From Thermothelomyces thermophilus ATCC 42464 (taxonomy: Eukaryota; Ascomycota; Sordariomycetes; Sordariales; Chaetomiaceae): a DNA stretch of 64,000 nt. The notes beneath the pieces were generated by a model. It did not search any database, was not told where the DNA came from, and saw only the letters and a program-made list of their open reading frames with translations. This document shows positions 48,311 to 60,900 of this stretch, one piece after another. The stretch's first letter is position 1. Every line of letters starts with the position of its first letter. The position numbers were made by a program, and so were the translations under genes. The DNA is taken from positions 1,736,001-1,800,000 of the forward strand of contig NC_016476.1 in NCBI RefSeq assembly GCF_000226095.1. Reading direction: 5' to 3'.

Positions 48311-49212
48311 ATAGGCGGTAGAAAAAGAAAGCTTAGGAGAATAACCTTATCCTATAGAGTCTTAAATAGATCTTTTCAACTCTACTTATTAGAGGGATAG
48401 GAGTCTATATAATAGAGATAGGACTCTGTCTGGTTATATATAGCTACGGCCTAGTGTAATTATCGCAAGTGGTAAAGGATTACCTAGAATCGTTTTCTAG
48501 CCGCTTCCTTCCATTTTCATAGAGGTAATACTGACCATTTAGGCTTTAAGTCGCTAACAGCCTCTAGAAAGATATGGATATATAGCTTATAAGATACTAA
48601 TATATACCAAAGTAGGTTTAAGAGGTTATAGCCATTTAGGTACTCCTTTCTTAATATGAGCCCTTTAATATTATATAGGCTTATAGTAATATTATACTAA
48701 CGCTAGCTAAAGTATATCTTCCTTTAGCTATATAGCCTAGTATATAAGGGAAATAGGTAGCTAACGATCCGCTTATTAGTCTTAAGACTAGGACTTATAA
48801 GCCATTCCGGCCTTCTAGCTACTACTTCCCTAAGGTAAGGAATAGGCCTAGCGTACGGTTCGTTAAAGAGCTTCTAGGTATTACCGCTCCCTAGGTAGTT
48901 AGCGATTTCTTCCCCTAGAACCTAAGTTATAAGGAGGTACCAAAGAAAGAGCCTTAAGGTTTTAGGATCCTCCCCTAGGAGGAGTAAAGGCGGTCCTATA
49001 CTCGGTTAGCTCGGCCCTCTAGTCAGAGGGAGAGGAACCAATCCTTTTCTTCTTCTTCGATCTAACTCTCTAACGTTGTCCCTATACGTGTTTGCCGTTA
49101 GAAGACTTATATAGAGTCGCTTAAAACTTAGACTACCAACATTTGGAAATGAATCGCTTGGTAGAATACTTGCCTAATAGCGCCTAGCCATCTGACTAGG
49201 TAGAGAAGACAT
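48311..49212 (-). pseudogene. Unknown ORF of element H, first half
   Basis: Starts with an ATG at 49,212 (MSSLPSQMARRY) and continues with SILPSDSFPNVGSLSFKRL, LTANTYRDNVRELDRRRRKG, LVPLPLTRGPS, GEDPKTLRLFLWYLLIT and VVARRPEWLISPSLKTNKR. Then comes a long helical/aromatic stretch to 48,311. All stops are TAG or TAA. It continues at 32,825. Family unknown: no motif of gag, envelope or transposase that I can name. It is downstream of the integrase of H on the same strand. Confidence 0.5.
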
Positions 49213-49759
49213 TTTATTTAGCGTTTTTACAAGTTAGTAATTTATAGTTTATAGTTATTAGTTATAGAAAAGAGAGAGGAGAAGAAGATTAAGTTAGGGG
49301 TATTTATAGACCTTCTAGTTTCTCCTAGACGCCTTCCTTATCCAGCTATTCTGGGCTATATTTACTAGTTCTGGTGCTATCCGATAGGTAATTACGTTAG
49401 CCCCTATATAACCAGGTTATTCTTTGTTATAATCTTAAGGAATAACCTTAACTTACGTTTTATCCGGTAGTATTAAAGGAATATAACCTATTATATAATA
49501 GGTCATTCCAGCCTAGGTATACTTTCTTTAAATAGAAGTCTAATAGTTCTAATACCTTAACTATTAAATTATTTAAAGGATAAGTATCCCCTATTTCTCC
49601 TTAAACTTCCTCTTACTTTTCTACCCTTCTAACTAACTCTTGCTTATAATTGTCTTCCTCTACTTAGACAGCTAGTATTACTTCTTCTTATATTACTTCC
49701 CCTTCGAACTTGCTATAAGCTCCTATAAGCAAGTTCGACCACTATATCTACTAAAAGAG

Positions 49760-50342
49760 TTAAGCACTAGAGATATAAATCCTCTGTCTAGGAAGACGTA
49801 GAAATCGACAAGGATACTAAGCCTATACTTCCCTCGATAACTAACCGTCCGGTGGATTTGATGACTACCTAGGATAATCGGTTCCTAGCACCTCCTAAGT
49901 TCGTATAGGTGGTGAGAGTAGCTTACCTGGAAGATCCCCTAATGCCCTTAGATTATCTAGAGGTAGCCTTAATGTAGTACTAGTACGAACTGTTTCTTTT
50001 GTACTATAGATTCTTCTTTATTAAGTACCCTAAGATATAGGTAGTCCTATATATTCGCTAGGAGCTAAACCCTAATCTTAACGCCTTAGAGTAGATATTT
50101 AGAATCCTAAGACTTGCTCCTACCTATATAGAATTCTTCTATACCTATAAGGGAGCTCTAACGAAGTGGTTATACCCAGTTTTTATAGAAATCAATAATA
50201 GTAGTCCGTTTAGTCGGTAGATTTACACTATAGTTGCCTACTATATCTAAGTCCTTAGTTTATTTATCTAGGTGTTTAGAGACATATAAGAACAACTTCC
50301 TCCCTCTAGTTAGTTTGACTATGAGCTCCTATTGTTACTATC
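49760..50342 (+). pseudogene. Plus-strand frame in element H (antisense to its pol), truncated by J
   Basis: With TAG read through, the plus strand gives EDVEIDKDTKPILPSITN, RVAYLEDPLMPLDYLEVAL, ELNPNLNALE, IFRILRLAPTYIEFF and YKGALTKWLYPVFIEINNSS. Stops are mainly TAG. It may be another antisense ORF or a gag-like piece. The opposite strand is also fairly open, so the strand choice is tentative. Confidence 0.3.
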
Positions 50343-50794
50343 TGTCACGAGCCAACCATATACCGCGACCCGGTAGGGTGTAGCAGGCCGAATGAGCCAC
50401 CAATCAAGAAGGGCACGAAGCGAGGCTGACACGGATCGCTAGGGAGCATAGGCTACCATAAGCGAACAATTGCCAAAAGGGGAAAGATAGCAGAGGATAG
50501 CTAGCTACCAAAGGCAATCTAAGGACAGGATCGAAGAAGGCTATAAGCGATTAGGAAGAGTATATATATATGTAAATAGTTACTCGTTATAGTAGACTCT
50601 AGGAGTTCACCAGTGGTAACAATTATAATTATAGTACTCATACCAAGCATTGCTAATTACTATAAGAGATAACTCTAAGTGTTGTTATAAACCCTTTAGC
50701 TTCACCAAATCCCTTAGACGACCTGCCTACTTGTCCCGCTTAACCTACCTCCGTCTAGACCCTTTCAGAAGCAGTCTGAGTTAGGTTTGTTACA
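50343..50794 (+). repeat. 5' LTR of chromovirus J
   Basis: 452 bp, TGTCACGAGCC...TTTGTTACA. It has a third U3 type (CATATACCGCGACCCGG) fused to the common R-U5 block starting near 50,580. Confidence 0.93.
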
Positions 50795-50821
50795 CGTTAT
50801 TACTACTCCCTTTATTCTATC

Positions 50822-52000
50822 ATGGTTTAGAACAGAGGTGACTTCGACCTTGATATCGACATAGCTACCGACATTACGGCCGAATAGCTGCTTACTTAGC
50901 TTGGTTAACTCTAGTAGCAGATCTAGGAGTTAGACTAGAGAGACAAGGCTGCTCAAGCTCGAATCAAGGAACTTGAGAATCGCGAAAAGTACTTGTAGAA
51001 GTTAGTTAACGAGGCCTACGCTAAAATCGAAGCGCTTGAGACCGCTAAGGTAAGCTACATCAAGATCGAACTACCTAGCAAATATAGAGGAACTAAGGAG
51101 GATCTTATAGGATTCCTGACAAACCTCTGATCTTACTTCCGGCTTAATAACGACAAGTTTCCGGACGATAAAGCTAAAGTCCTCTACGTAGCTACGAGAC
51201 TAGAGGGCAAGGTACTTAGAAGGTTCGAGCCTACGTAGAATGACTATCTCACTGAGGAAGACGAAGACGACCAAGACGCGTTTATATAGGCAGTCTTCCG
51301 ATCTTACGACCGTTTCGAAGAAGAGCTTCAAAAGGTTTTCAGCAATAAAGACGAGAAGATTTATACGTAAGAAAGACTCGCTAATCTCCGACAGACCAAG
51401 TTAGCAGCCTCTTATGCTGTATAGTTTAGACAGGACATACTTAAGTCTTAGCTTAACGACAAGGCGTTGATGTAATTGTTCTATAATGGCTTGAAGGAAA
51501 AGGTCAAGGACAAGCTATACAAGTACAACTAGCCTAAGACCCTAGACAAATATATCATATAGGCTATTAGAATTAATAATCGACTCTATATACAAGAGTA
51601 GTAGAAATAAGGTCGAATAAACGGAACTACGGTTAAGGCCAACGACAAGAAAAAGCAAGCGTATATTAGTATCTCGTATAGGACGTATCCTAGAGCTATA
51701 GATATAGATATAGCATAGAAGTAGGACCGGAAGAAGACGACTAAAGACAAGTCTAATATTACCTACTATAACTATAGAAAGAAAGGGCACTACAAGCGAG
51801 AATGTCGTAGCCCAAAGAAAGAATAGAAGACAGTCCCTAGAAAGGAAGTTACAGCTATTAACAAAACTACTAAAGACGTTATCGAAGTAGCGGCTATGAG
51901 CTATAAAGATAGGGGCAGTGATACGGATAGTCTTGGACACGACGGCGACGGTAAAGACGAATAAGCACTATACTCCGAACTGGTCACTGTAGACCTAGAG
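50822..52000 (+). pseudogene. gag relic of chromovirus J
   Basis: ATG at 50,822. Contains IELPSKYRGTKEDLIGFLTN, a Glu/Asp-rich helical capsid region (FRSYDRFEEELQKVFSNKDE) and the CCHC knuckle at 51,764-51,805, in which the first two Cys are TAC/TAT and the His and last Cys (KKGHYKREC) remain. Coat-forming and RNA-binding in the family; dead here because of stops. Confidence 0.85.
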
Positions 52001-55000
52001 ATAGGTCTTGCCAAATGGGACATGGTAGGAGAGTATATACCGCCAGTTTCGATTCTCCTAGCCTTGAGGCAGTAGGGTTTTACGGTTACATAGAGGTAGG
52101 ATAGATCGTAGATAACTGATACCTAAGGAATCGAAAGACCCGGACCTAATGTTCTATTCCTCTAGGAACAAATCGAATGGTATCGTAACGAAGTTTTTCG
52201 GCTTAACGTGGAACTACGTGAATGGGATGGACGCTTGATTTAACTTACTTAGTAAAGCGATAGAATAAGGGACGAGATAAGGGAACTCTAATATATTATA
52301 GAAACTATTAAAGGAGAATAGCCTATAATATACGATAGGCCTAATAGCTATGCCGAGTATCTTAACGGCTAGTAACTTAGTAATAATGTACAAAACCTAG
52401 AATACTAGTTTATATACACGAACTATAGAAAAGATGAGCGTATATAGGAAAGCTATTAGAAGAAACACTCCTATGTTAGTACTAGAGTACCTACAGTCTA
52501 TATACAATAGGAAGGATTTAGGAAAGAATTCCAATACCTCCTAGGCGACGCTACACGACTATACCCTTGACACGAGGCATATACGCAAGTACCTTGGTTC
52601 TAGTGTATAGTATACAAATGCCGATACCACTTCCGCGACAAATTCGAAAACAATTACTAGCCGACCCGACAAGGAAACGAGGACGGAAGCTTACGCCCCG
52701 TAGAATAGGTCTACGATATAGGAAACAGAGCGGCCGAATTACTCTGGAAGATCAAAGCCTGCGATTTAGAAAGCGTCATAGTAGTTCTAAGACAAGCCTG
52801 GCCTAGGCACTAAGGAACCGGACGGGACATATAGGACTCGTACTAGAGTAACAATTGCCTTTATTATACAGATGAAAAGAAATTACGAATTTAGGAGCCT
52901 TAGACGAAGCTATGGCACGTACGACGGAAAGCAGAACGGACCTAATAGTAGGAAGCCGTAAGCACTCAATGGCTTACAGAAATAAACACGATTGACGAAG
53001 CTGCTATTAGCTAAATAACCGAAGAGGTTAGTACTGACCTAGGAAACGGGTTAGGGCCCTTCGAGAGGCCCGGAAACCATTAACGCCTGTGTAGCGGCGA
53101 GTGGTAGCATAGTATAGGAGGGACTAGCATAAGAGACCACTATATCGAGACCTCCTAGCAGAAATATAGGAAATCGCTATAATCTTTAGACGACGGCGGC
53201 AAGATAAGCGATTGTAGATAATAGCATAGTAGAAACAGTACGAAATGCTTGTACTAATGGATAGTAGAGCAGAGATAAATCTAATTTCGCCGATACTTGT
53301 AAATTAGCTATAGATACCCTAGAGAATGAAGCAGAAGTATGGTATAGTTAAAGGGCTATTTCCGACGTAATAGGTACGTAGGGAGACTAAACCAATCGAT
53401 ATTACTATAGTAGGGAAGATTATAGTAGTCGTATTTAGTATTATAGACATAGGTAACGATAAAGATATAATATTAAGGTTATTATAGTATAAAGACTATA
53501 ACCTAGACATTAGCTAGAAGAATAGTAGCTACCTGTGACCCTAAATGGAGTCATATTTAACTAGTGAGATAGGGAACGTGTAAGGATCGTGAGCAGACGA
53601 TGCTTAGGGAAAGGCATATCCTACGGATCTACCGCAAGAGACAGATAGTAGTAGACAGACTACTACAGACTCTGGAAGAGGTAGTATAACGACATCGGTA
53701 TCGCGATAGGAGGAACGAGCTAAATCGCCGATAGCTGTTCTCTCTATTAACGAATGCGGAGCACTGTAATAGGAGTAGTAGGTTGAGATAGGAGAAATTG
53801 CTAGCATCGCCATAGATAGAACCAAGTTCGTATACTACTAGAAAACCGAGAGACGAGACAAGACTAGAGAAGTACCGAAGGAATACGAAGGACACCTAGC
53901 ATTCGAACTGAAATACCTAGAAGGACTACTAGAATACGGCCTATAGGATCACGAGATCAAGCTTAAAGAAGGAGTATAACTAAAGTTCTTTAAGATCTAC
54001 TATATAAGCCAGACATAGAACGAAGAACTTAAGCGATATTTGGAGGAGAACCTTTGAAGAGAATATATCTGCCTGTTGATATCGCTAGCAGGCTACCTAA
54101 TCCTGTTTATGCCTAAGAAAGACGGAAAGCTACGGTTATATATTGACTATTGGTAACTTAACAAACAGACCGTAAAAAACCGATACCTGTTACTACTAAT
54201 CTTACGGCTCCGAGATTAGTTAGTAAGAGCCTAATATTTTACGCGTCTTGACTTGCTATCGGCCTATAACTATATATAGATCAAAGAAGGCGACGAGTGG
54301 AAAACGGCCTTTAGGACACCTTATGGCCACTACGAGTACCTCGTCATGCTATTTGGACTTATAAACGCGCCGGTAACGTTCTAAGCCCTGATTAATCAAG
54401 CTATCCGACCCTTTCTCGACAAATTTACGGTATATTATCTCGACGACATACTTATCTTCTCTAAGACAATAGATAAACACCGGAAGTACGTAAAAGTAGT
54501 GCTAGACGCGCTATACGCGTATAAGCTATTAGTTAACAAGGAAAAGAGCGAATTCCACGTTAGGAAAATAGTATTTCTAGGATACGAGATATCCCTAGGA
54601 CAAATCCAGATAGAACCTTTAAAGGTTGAAGCTATTAAGAATTGGCTACGACCGACGTCAGTCATAGAAGTACGAAGCTTTATTAGATTTGTAAACTTCT
54701 ACTAGATGTTCATTAGGAACTTTAGAGCGATTGTACGACCTTTGTACGAACTTACTAAGAAGAATACTAAATTCCAATGGGAAGAATAACACGAGCAAGC
54801 ATTTACGTAGATCCGGAATACTATTACTAAAGACCTAGTACTGGTACTGCTAGACCCTAAGAAGCTATTCGAGGTAGAAATAGACGCTTTAGACTACGCT
54901 ATCGGAGGATAATTAGGATAACGAGATAGACAAGGGAAGCTACATCCTATAGCCTTCTTTTCAAAGAAGCTCGATGGACTACGTCTTAATTATCCGATCT

Positions 55001-56745
55001 ACGATAAGGAACTGCTTGCGATTGTCGAAGCTTTTAAGGAATGGCGACTATACCTTAGTAGTATAATTAAACTAGTATAAGTATATATAGATCACAAGAA
55101 TTTATAATACTTTATAATAATAAAGGAACTTAATAGACGACAAATACGATAGGCAGAATTCCTCACGGAATTTAACTTTAAGATCTACTATAAGAAGGGC
55201 AAAGAGAACGTACGAGCAGACATCTTAAGTTGACAAACGGATTATACGGAAGGACGAATAGGAACGATACCACCATTGTTCAAGGAACAGATAGACGGAA
55301 CGCTATATTACGAGACGTAGATACCCGTGGAAGATGATCTACTTGACTCGTTCCTAGAATACTACGTAATCTTTCAAGAAGAAAGGATTAACGAGATATA
55401 ATATTAAGTAGTACCCGGACTACTAGTACCTAACGGAGTAGAAGAAAAAGATAGAAAACTCTGGTACCAAGGCAAAGCATATATCCACGATAAAGATTAA
55501 TAGCTGCGAATAATTCGAGAACTCTACGAGTCAAAACTCGGAGGATATAAAGGAGTTACGAAGACTGTCGTACAAGTCAAGAAACACTATGACTTTCTAT
55601 AGTTAACGGTACGAGTTAAGGAAGTTATATAGAACTGCGACATCTATAATCGGAGCAAAACGGCACGATATAAGCTGTATAGGCTACTTTAGCTACTACT
55701 AATAGCTAACAAACCATGGAGTTTAGTTACGATAGACTTTATTACAAAGCTGCCAGAATCTAAGGATATAGCTATAGGAGTGACCTACGATAGTATTCTT
55801 ACTATAGTAGATCGCCTGACCAAGTAGGCATACTTCTTTCCCTATAAAGAGTCCTAGACAGCGGAACAGTTAGCAGACGTAATCTATCGGCAAGTTACAT
55901 TAGTGTATACTTGGCCGCAAGAATAGATCACTAACAGAGATACAAAGTTCGTATCGAAGTTCTGGCAAGCGTTAATGTAATAATTAGGCATTAATAGCAA
56001 GCTATCAATAGCATATTACCTATAGACTGACAGACAAACGGAGTAACTAAACTAAGTTATCAAGTAGTATCTCCGTTCTTATGTTAACTACTAGCAAAAC
56101 GACTAGGTCATACTATTACTAATAGTATAACTCGCCTATAATACGACGCCGATAGAAACAACTAAAGTTATACCGTTCTTTGCAAACTACAGATATAAAG
56201 CAGACCTTAGGCAAGGACTAGAGGTCATAGTGCTAAGAGCAGTAGTTAAAGCGAAACAAATGTATACACTGTATGAAAAGCTTAAAAAGGAACTCGAGTT
56301 TATCAGAACTAGAATGAAGAACTACTACAACAAACACAGGCTCGAGAGACCTTGCCTAGAGAGGGGAGACAAAGTCTACTTGATTATATAGAACTTACAA
56401 ACCAAACGACCAAGTACGAAGCTAGACTTTAAGAAGGTCAGACCCTTCGTTATTAAAGAACAAATTTTGACATCTAACTACCGACTATCGTTACCATTAT
56501 CTATGCGACTACGGACAGATGTTTTTTATATTTCACTTCTCGAACCAGTACCAAAGAGCGCTAAGGTTACTACGCACATTGAAGCAAAGGACGAGGAAGA
56601 AGAATGGGACGTTGAAGAAATTCTAGATTTACGTATTATTAACGGAGAACTATAGTACCTAGTTAAATGGCTTGATTTTAGACTAGAAGACAACTTATAA
56701 GAACTAGTTAAGAACCTAAATTGCCCTGAGAAGCTAGAGTAGTTC
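52000..56745 (+). pseudogene. pol relic of chromovirus J (PR-RT-RH-IN-chromodomain)
   Basis: Protease motif MDSRAEINLIS at about 53,253-53,285 (Gly to Arg). RT has YLDD at 54,436-54,447; the frame 54,499-54,705 reads KLLVNKEKSEFHVRKIVFLG. RNase H at about 54,880-55,210. The integrase HHCC/DDE region is at 55,530-56,400 with NCDICNRSKTARYKL, TIDFITKLPESKD and IVDRLTK. The chromodomain WDVEEILDLRIINGEL is at about 56,600-56,740, a histone-binding module that targets such elements to heterochromatin. In-frame TAGs make it inactive. Confidence 0.88.
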
Positions 56746-56751
56746 TACCGG

Positions 56752-57385
56752 CGGAATCCTAACCAGCTATAAAAACTGGCTTTAAAGCCTATTCCCTAAT
56801 AGAAAAAGAGGGGAACCTGTTAGAATTAGGACCAGGATCTAGCCCGATCGACTCCTAATCAAGTACATCAAAAGTACCTAACGCCTGAGCCTGACCCGTG
56901 AGGGTCTGTGTCTCTGACATCGGCGGAGGAGTATCTAGTTCTTCCTCTTCCTCTAGGCAAGCTATGCCACGACGAAAAACTTCGGTACCACGATCGCGTA
57001 GGGATTGCTATAAACGACGTAATCGACTTAAACGGCTTAGCGTCTAAGCAAGTAGCGCCTCGGTCTTGGCAATCTCTTTCGAAATCTTCTCCTGCTCTGA
57101 CAAATTCGAAAGGACTAAGATAGTCAGTAACCTAAGATTATAAAGGAAAACTACGAGGAACCTACAGGCATCTACGATGTTCGGACTACTATACTTCTTG
57201 CCTATATAAATATAATTTTGACACTTGTTCAAACCCTCTATTATCATATAACGCTTCTATAGCTTCGTATTCTAATAACGCTCGCAAGGCATGGCGACTT
57301 CGTAACCCTCTTGCTCGATCTTAATCGTAATAGCATGTCGTTCGCGCTTGAGATTACGACGATTCCTAGGAATACGATCAGCCAT
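56752..57385 (-). pseudogene. Antisense Cys-rich/coiled-coil ORF of chromovirus J
   Basis: ATG at 57,385 (MADRIPRNRRNLKRERHA), 115 bp inside the 3' LTR. A Cys-rich part has PCERY, then KCQNYIYIGKKY, where three Tyr codons are TAT where TGT is expected. It is followed by LSEQEKISKEIAKTEALLA, LSRLSRLRRL, SLRDRGTEVFRRGIACLEEE and an acidic/Pro tail GQAQALGTFDVLD. It has only a handful of stops, all TAG. About 210 codons. The basic N-terminus plus zinc-like module suggests nucleic-acid binding (inference). Confidence 0.7.
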
Positions 57386-57500
57386 GACGAAAGGAGGTTA
57401 GCAGAAGAAGGACGTTACCTATTGAGAAAGGGGATGTTAGTAGTATTTGAAACAAGTCATGAGAAGCTTTCGGGTCGAAAGCCCTAAAGAGGGGGCATCG

Positions 57501-57952
57501 TGTCACGAGCCAACTATATACCGCGACCCGGTGGGGTGTAGCAGGCCGAATGAGCCACCAATCAAGAAGGGCACGAAGCGAGGCTGACACGGATCGCTAG
57601 GGAGCGCAGGCTACCACGAGCGAACAATTGCCAAAAGGGGAAAGATAGCAAAGGATAGCTAGTTACTAAAGGCGATCCAAGGACAGGATTGAAGAAGGCT
57701 ATAAGCGATCAGGAAGAGTATATATACATGTAAATAGTCACTTGTTATAGTAGACTCTAGGAGTTCACCAGTGGTAACAATCACAATCACAGTACTTATA
57801 CCAAGCATTGCTAATTACTGTGAGAGACAACTCTAAGTGTTGTTGTGAACCCTTTGGCTTTACCGAATCCCTTAGACGACCTGCCTGCTTGTCCCGCTCA
57901 ACCTACCTCCGTCTGGACCCTTTTAGAAGCAGTCTGAGTTGGGTTTGTCACA
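57501..57952 (+). repeat. 3' LTR of chromovirus J
   Basis: 452 bp, equal in length to the 5' copy. The visible differences between the two in the first 140 bp are all transitions, which points to RIP after insertion. Confidence 0.93.
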
Positions 57953-60900
57953 CTATTGTTACTCTTAGGCTTTAGATCTGGTAAGTCGGTCGCTCGGTTG
58001 TAGTTACCTAGTTTGTCTAGGAGCTTCCTCTTTTACCACTACTTCTTTAAGCGCTTCCGGTAGTAAAGAACCTACTCCCTAGTTCTAGGGGTTCTACGTG
58101 CCTAGAAAACTATTAGATCCGTCGGCTTTAAGCTAAACTCCATCCTGCTTAAAAAACTTCTTAACGCGGTTCGCGGAATATAGTATCTATATAGTTATAC
58201 CGTTAAGAGTTTCCAGGTAGTAGGTATTCCTATTCCTAACTTCCCAGACCTGGTACAGGCTATGCCACTAATACTAGAGTTTTCGAAACGAGCTTATATC
58301 GATCTGCCAAATGTTGTCGTAAACCAGAACAAGATCGCCTGCCCTGACTTAGGCATTCTCGGCTCTAAATTTATGGTAATAGGCTTTGTTTCGCCGTTTA
58401 GCCATTTTTCGTCTAGCCTTGGCAACTTTTTCAGCGGCCACTTCTAGATCGAATTCCGTATTAAGTAGCACCTTAGTATAGAGTTCTAATAATCATAGAT
58501 AGGCTTTTACTTGATTCTCCCTATCTAGTCGGACGGCTATAGAGTCTTAGTAAAGAATTTGCTAGGTAGGGACATCGTTTTCGATTAGGCTAATGGGATT
58601 ATAGTTATAGATAAGGTTAAAGGGTAAGCGGCTATAGCTATTTCGAATAGTAGTATAGTTAGCGTATAGGACGTAGAGAAGAAGCTATCGCTAGTTCTTT
58701 CTAGTCCCTATAGTCATCTTTACTAGGGTAGCCATAATAGGTATATACCTAGCCTTACTAATACTATTAGCCCTAGAGTTATAGGGAGAAATGATAACAT
58801 ATTTTACCTCTAGTTCCTCTAAGATAGCTTTTACTTCCCCTTTAAATTCAGATCCCCTATTAATAACTACGACTATCGGGAGTCCCTAACAAAGGAGAAT
58901 GTTACAATTAATAAGGTTCTTTACTGCTCTAGCTAACTTGTCAGGTAGGACTTCGGCTTCTACAAATCCTAAGAGATCGTTACGCGCCTTAAGGAGGAAA
59001 TAGAGCTTCCCCCTCTAGTTAGAGGGTATAAACTAGATATCTAAGTGCCATTTTGCAAATAGAATTAGAGAAGGTTCCAAATATAAATACACCTTTTTAA
59101 ATCTTTTAGTATCCTACGTCTAACACTCTAGGCAGGTATAAATCTACTCTACTATGTTAGCGTATATTCCCTTCTAGTAATAGTGGTTAGTGACCCTCTA
59201 GTAAGTAGCTTCTCTACCCTTATAGCCTATCTTATTATGGTAAGCTTGGAAAATTTGTCGCCTTTCTTCTAGGGTATCTATTATACGGCAAGGATTCTAG
59301 GTATTATTTGCTAGCCGAAGGAATAGATAGCCCTTATCTACTAAATATTTAAGCACTTCCTTCTTAAATGGACGTTACCGCTAGTATAGTCGGATGGCTA
59401 TAGGTTCTTCTAGAGTAGCTAAGTACTATATAATAGCTCTAGAGTGTTTGGAGTATCCTTCCTTAAGGTTTAGGTCTATAGGTTTAGGAGTATTATTAAC
59501 ATGGTTAGTATAGATTTATATATCCACCTAATCGTTAATATTCTTTTCGTTTGCTTTCTCTATCTAGTTAAACGGACTAGGAGGCTTCCGTAAAAGCCTA
59601 TTAGCAATAGCGTTTTTAGAACCTAGAATGTGCTTAACCTTAAAGTCGAATAGCCGAATCTATATAATCTACTATATTATTAAGGCTCTAGGTATATTAC
59701 TAGCTACGCCGTTTAACTAGTAAACTAGGATAAGAGCGTCTATTTCCATAATAAAGTAAACGCTAAAGAGGTATCGTTAGAAACGTTTTAATAGGAAAAG
59801 CAGTCCATAGAGCTCCCGTTTAGTAAGGTTATACCGCTTCTCTACCTCAGACTATATCTTACTTTCAAACCAGTATAGGTACCTCTTTTTATTAGGGCCG
59901 ACTTATTTAATGACTCCTCCCTAACCGAAAAGACTTATATTAGTCATTAGATATATCTGACTATATCTAAGGTTATCGAAAACAAGCGGTACGAGGACTA
60001 GGGTAGTAGTTATTTAAGTTTAGAGTTCCTTTATAGCCTGTTATTAAGTAGGGCCCTATTCCTAATAGACATTCTTCTTTATTAGGTTGTATAACGGCCG
60101 AATAATTGTAGCGAAGTGCTCTATCTAGATCTGGTAGTAGCTAACAATCTCTAGAAAGCTATAAACATCCTTCAAATCCAAATAGGAAGTCCACTCAAGG
60201 ATTTTCGCAACTTTAACGTTATTAGGCAGTCACCCTTTAGGTATATAGAGGTAGCTAAGCAATACCACTTACAGGCGGTACTACTAGGATTTCCTAGCTA
60301 TAATAGTAACGCTAGCAAGTTTAGCGTTTAGGAGAACTATATTAACGTTTTAAAGGTGTTTAACCACAAACTTCCGTAACCTAAGGGTAACTTCTTCCCT
60401 ATTATAGTCAGACTACGGCCCCTTTATATAGATATCATCCAGGTAAACGCGGCAGATATCTAGAATTAGGTTCTAGAAAATCTAGGTCATTACTTATTAA
60501 AACTAGGCAATAGAGTTCGTTCTGCCTATAGGGAGGGTATATATCCGGAAGAGGCCAATAGGCGTTTAAAAGGTAGTAAGATCCCGGCTCTGTTCGTCAA
60601 GGCTAACTTAATCGTACCTAGAAAATAGGTCTAAGAGGGAGATAACTTTATAACTACCAAAGTCCTTACTAAATTCCTCTATAGCTAGCGGTACGAATAC
60701 GTCCTATATAGTTATAGCGTTAGCTTTCTAGGCATTATTAATTAGCCGGAGACCGCTATCCTTCTTAAGAACTAGAAACTAGTTATTATAGTAGCTTCTA
60801 TAGCTAGGCTTAATGATCCTACACTAAATCCTTTGCTTTAGGAGATCAATGACCTTTGGTATTAACGGCTTTAGGATAGGGATACTCTTTAATTACTATA

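Larger units (their letters stand above)
48311..50342 (-). mobile_element. Gypsy-lineage element H, middle piece
   Basis: Lies between G and J. Once both are removed with their duplications it joins 32,825 on one side and 57,958 on the other. It carries two divergent frames: an unknown ORF on the minus strand starting at 49,212, and a plus-strand frame from about 49,760 to the J insertion. AT-rich and RIP-marked. Confidence 0.55.
50343..57952 (+). mobile_element. Chromovirus J, complete, least damaged RT
   Basis: 7610 bp with two 452-bp LTRs and flanks CTATC (50,338-50,342) and CTATT (57,953-57,957). gag-pol runs on the plus strand; the antisense ORF and polypurine tract AAAGAGGGGGCATCG precede the 3' LTR. 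The RT box YLDD is intact, and many stretches are free of stops, so this is one of the younger insertions. It lies in element H. Confidence 0.93.

Noticed and set aside
25752-54665. Repeated short frames inside the elements, Ser/Tyr/Leu-rich (for example 25,752-25,973 plus, 37,378-37,674 plus, 53,604-53,825 minus)
   Set aside because: They recur at the same pol position in each element but run opposite to pol around protease/RT, where the pol frame itself is clearly coding. They are the mirror of conserved pol codons, unlike the 3' antisense ORF, which does not overlap pol.
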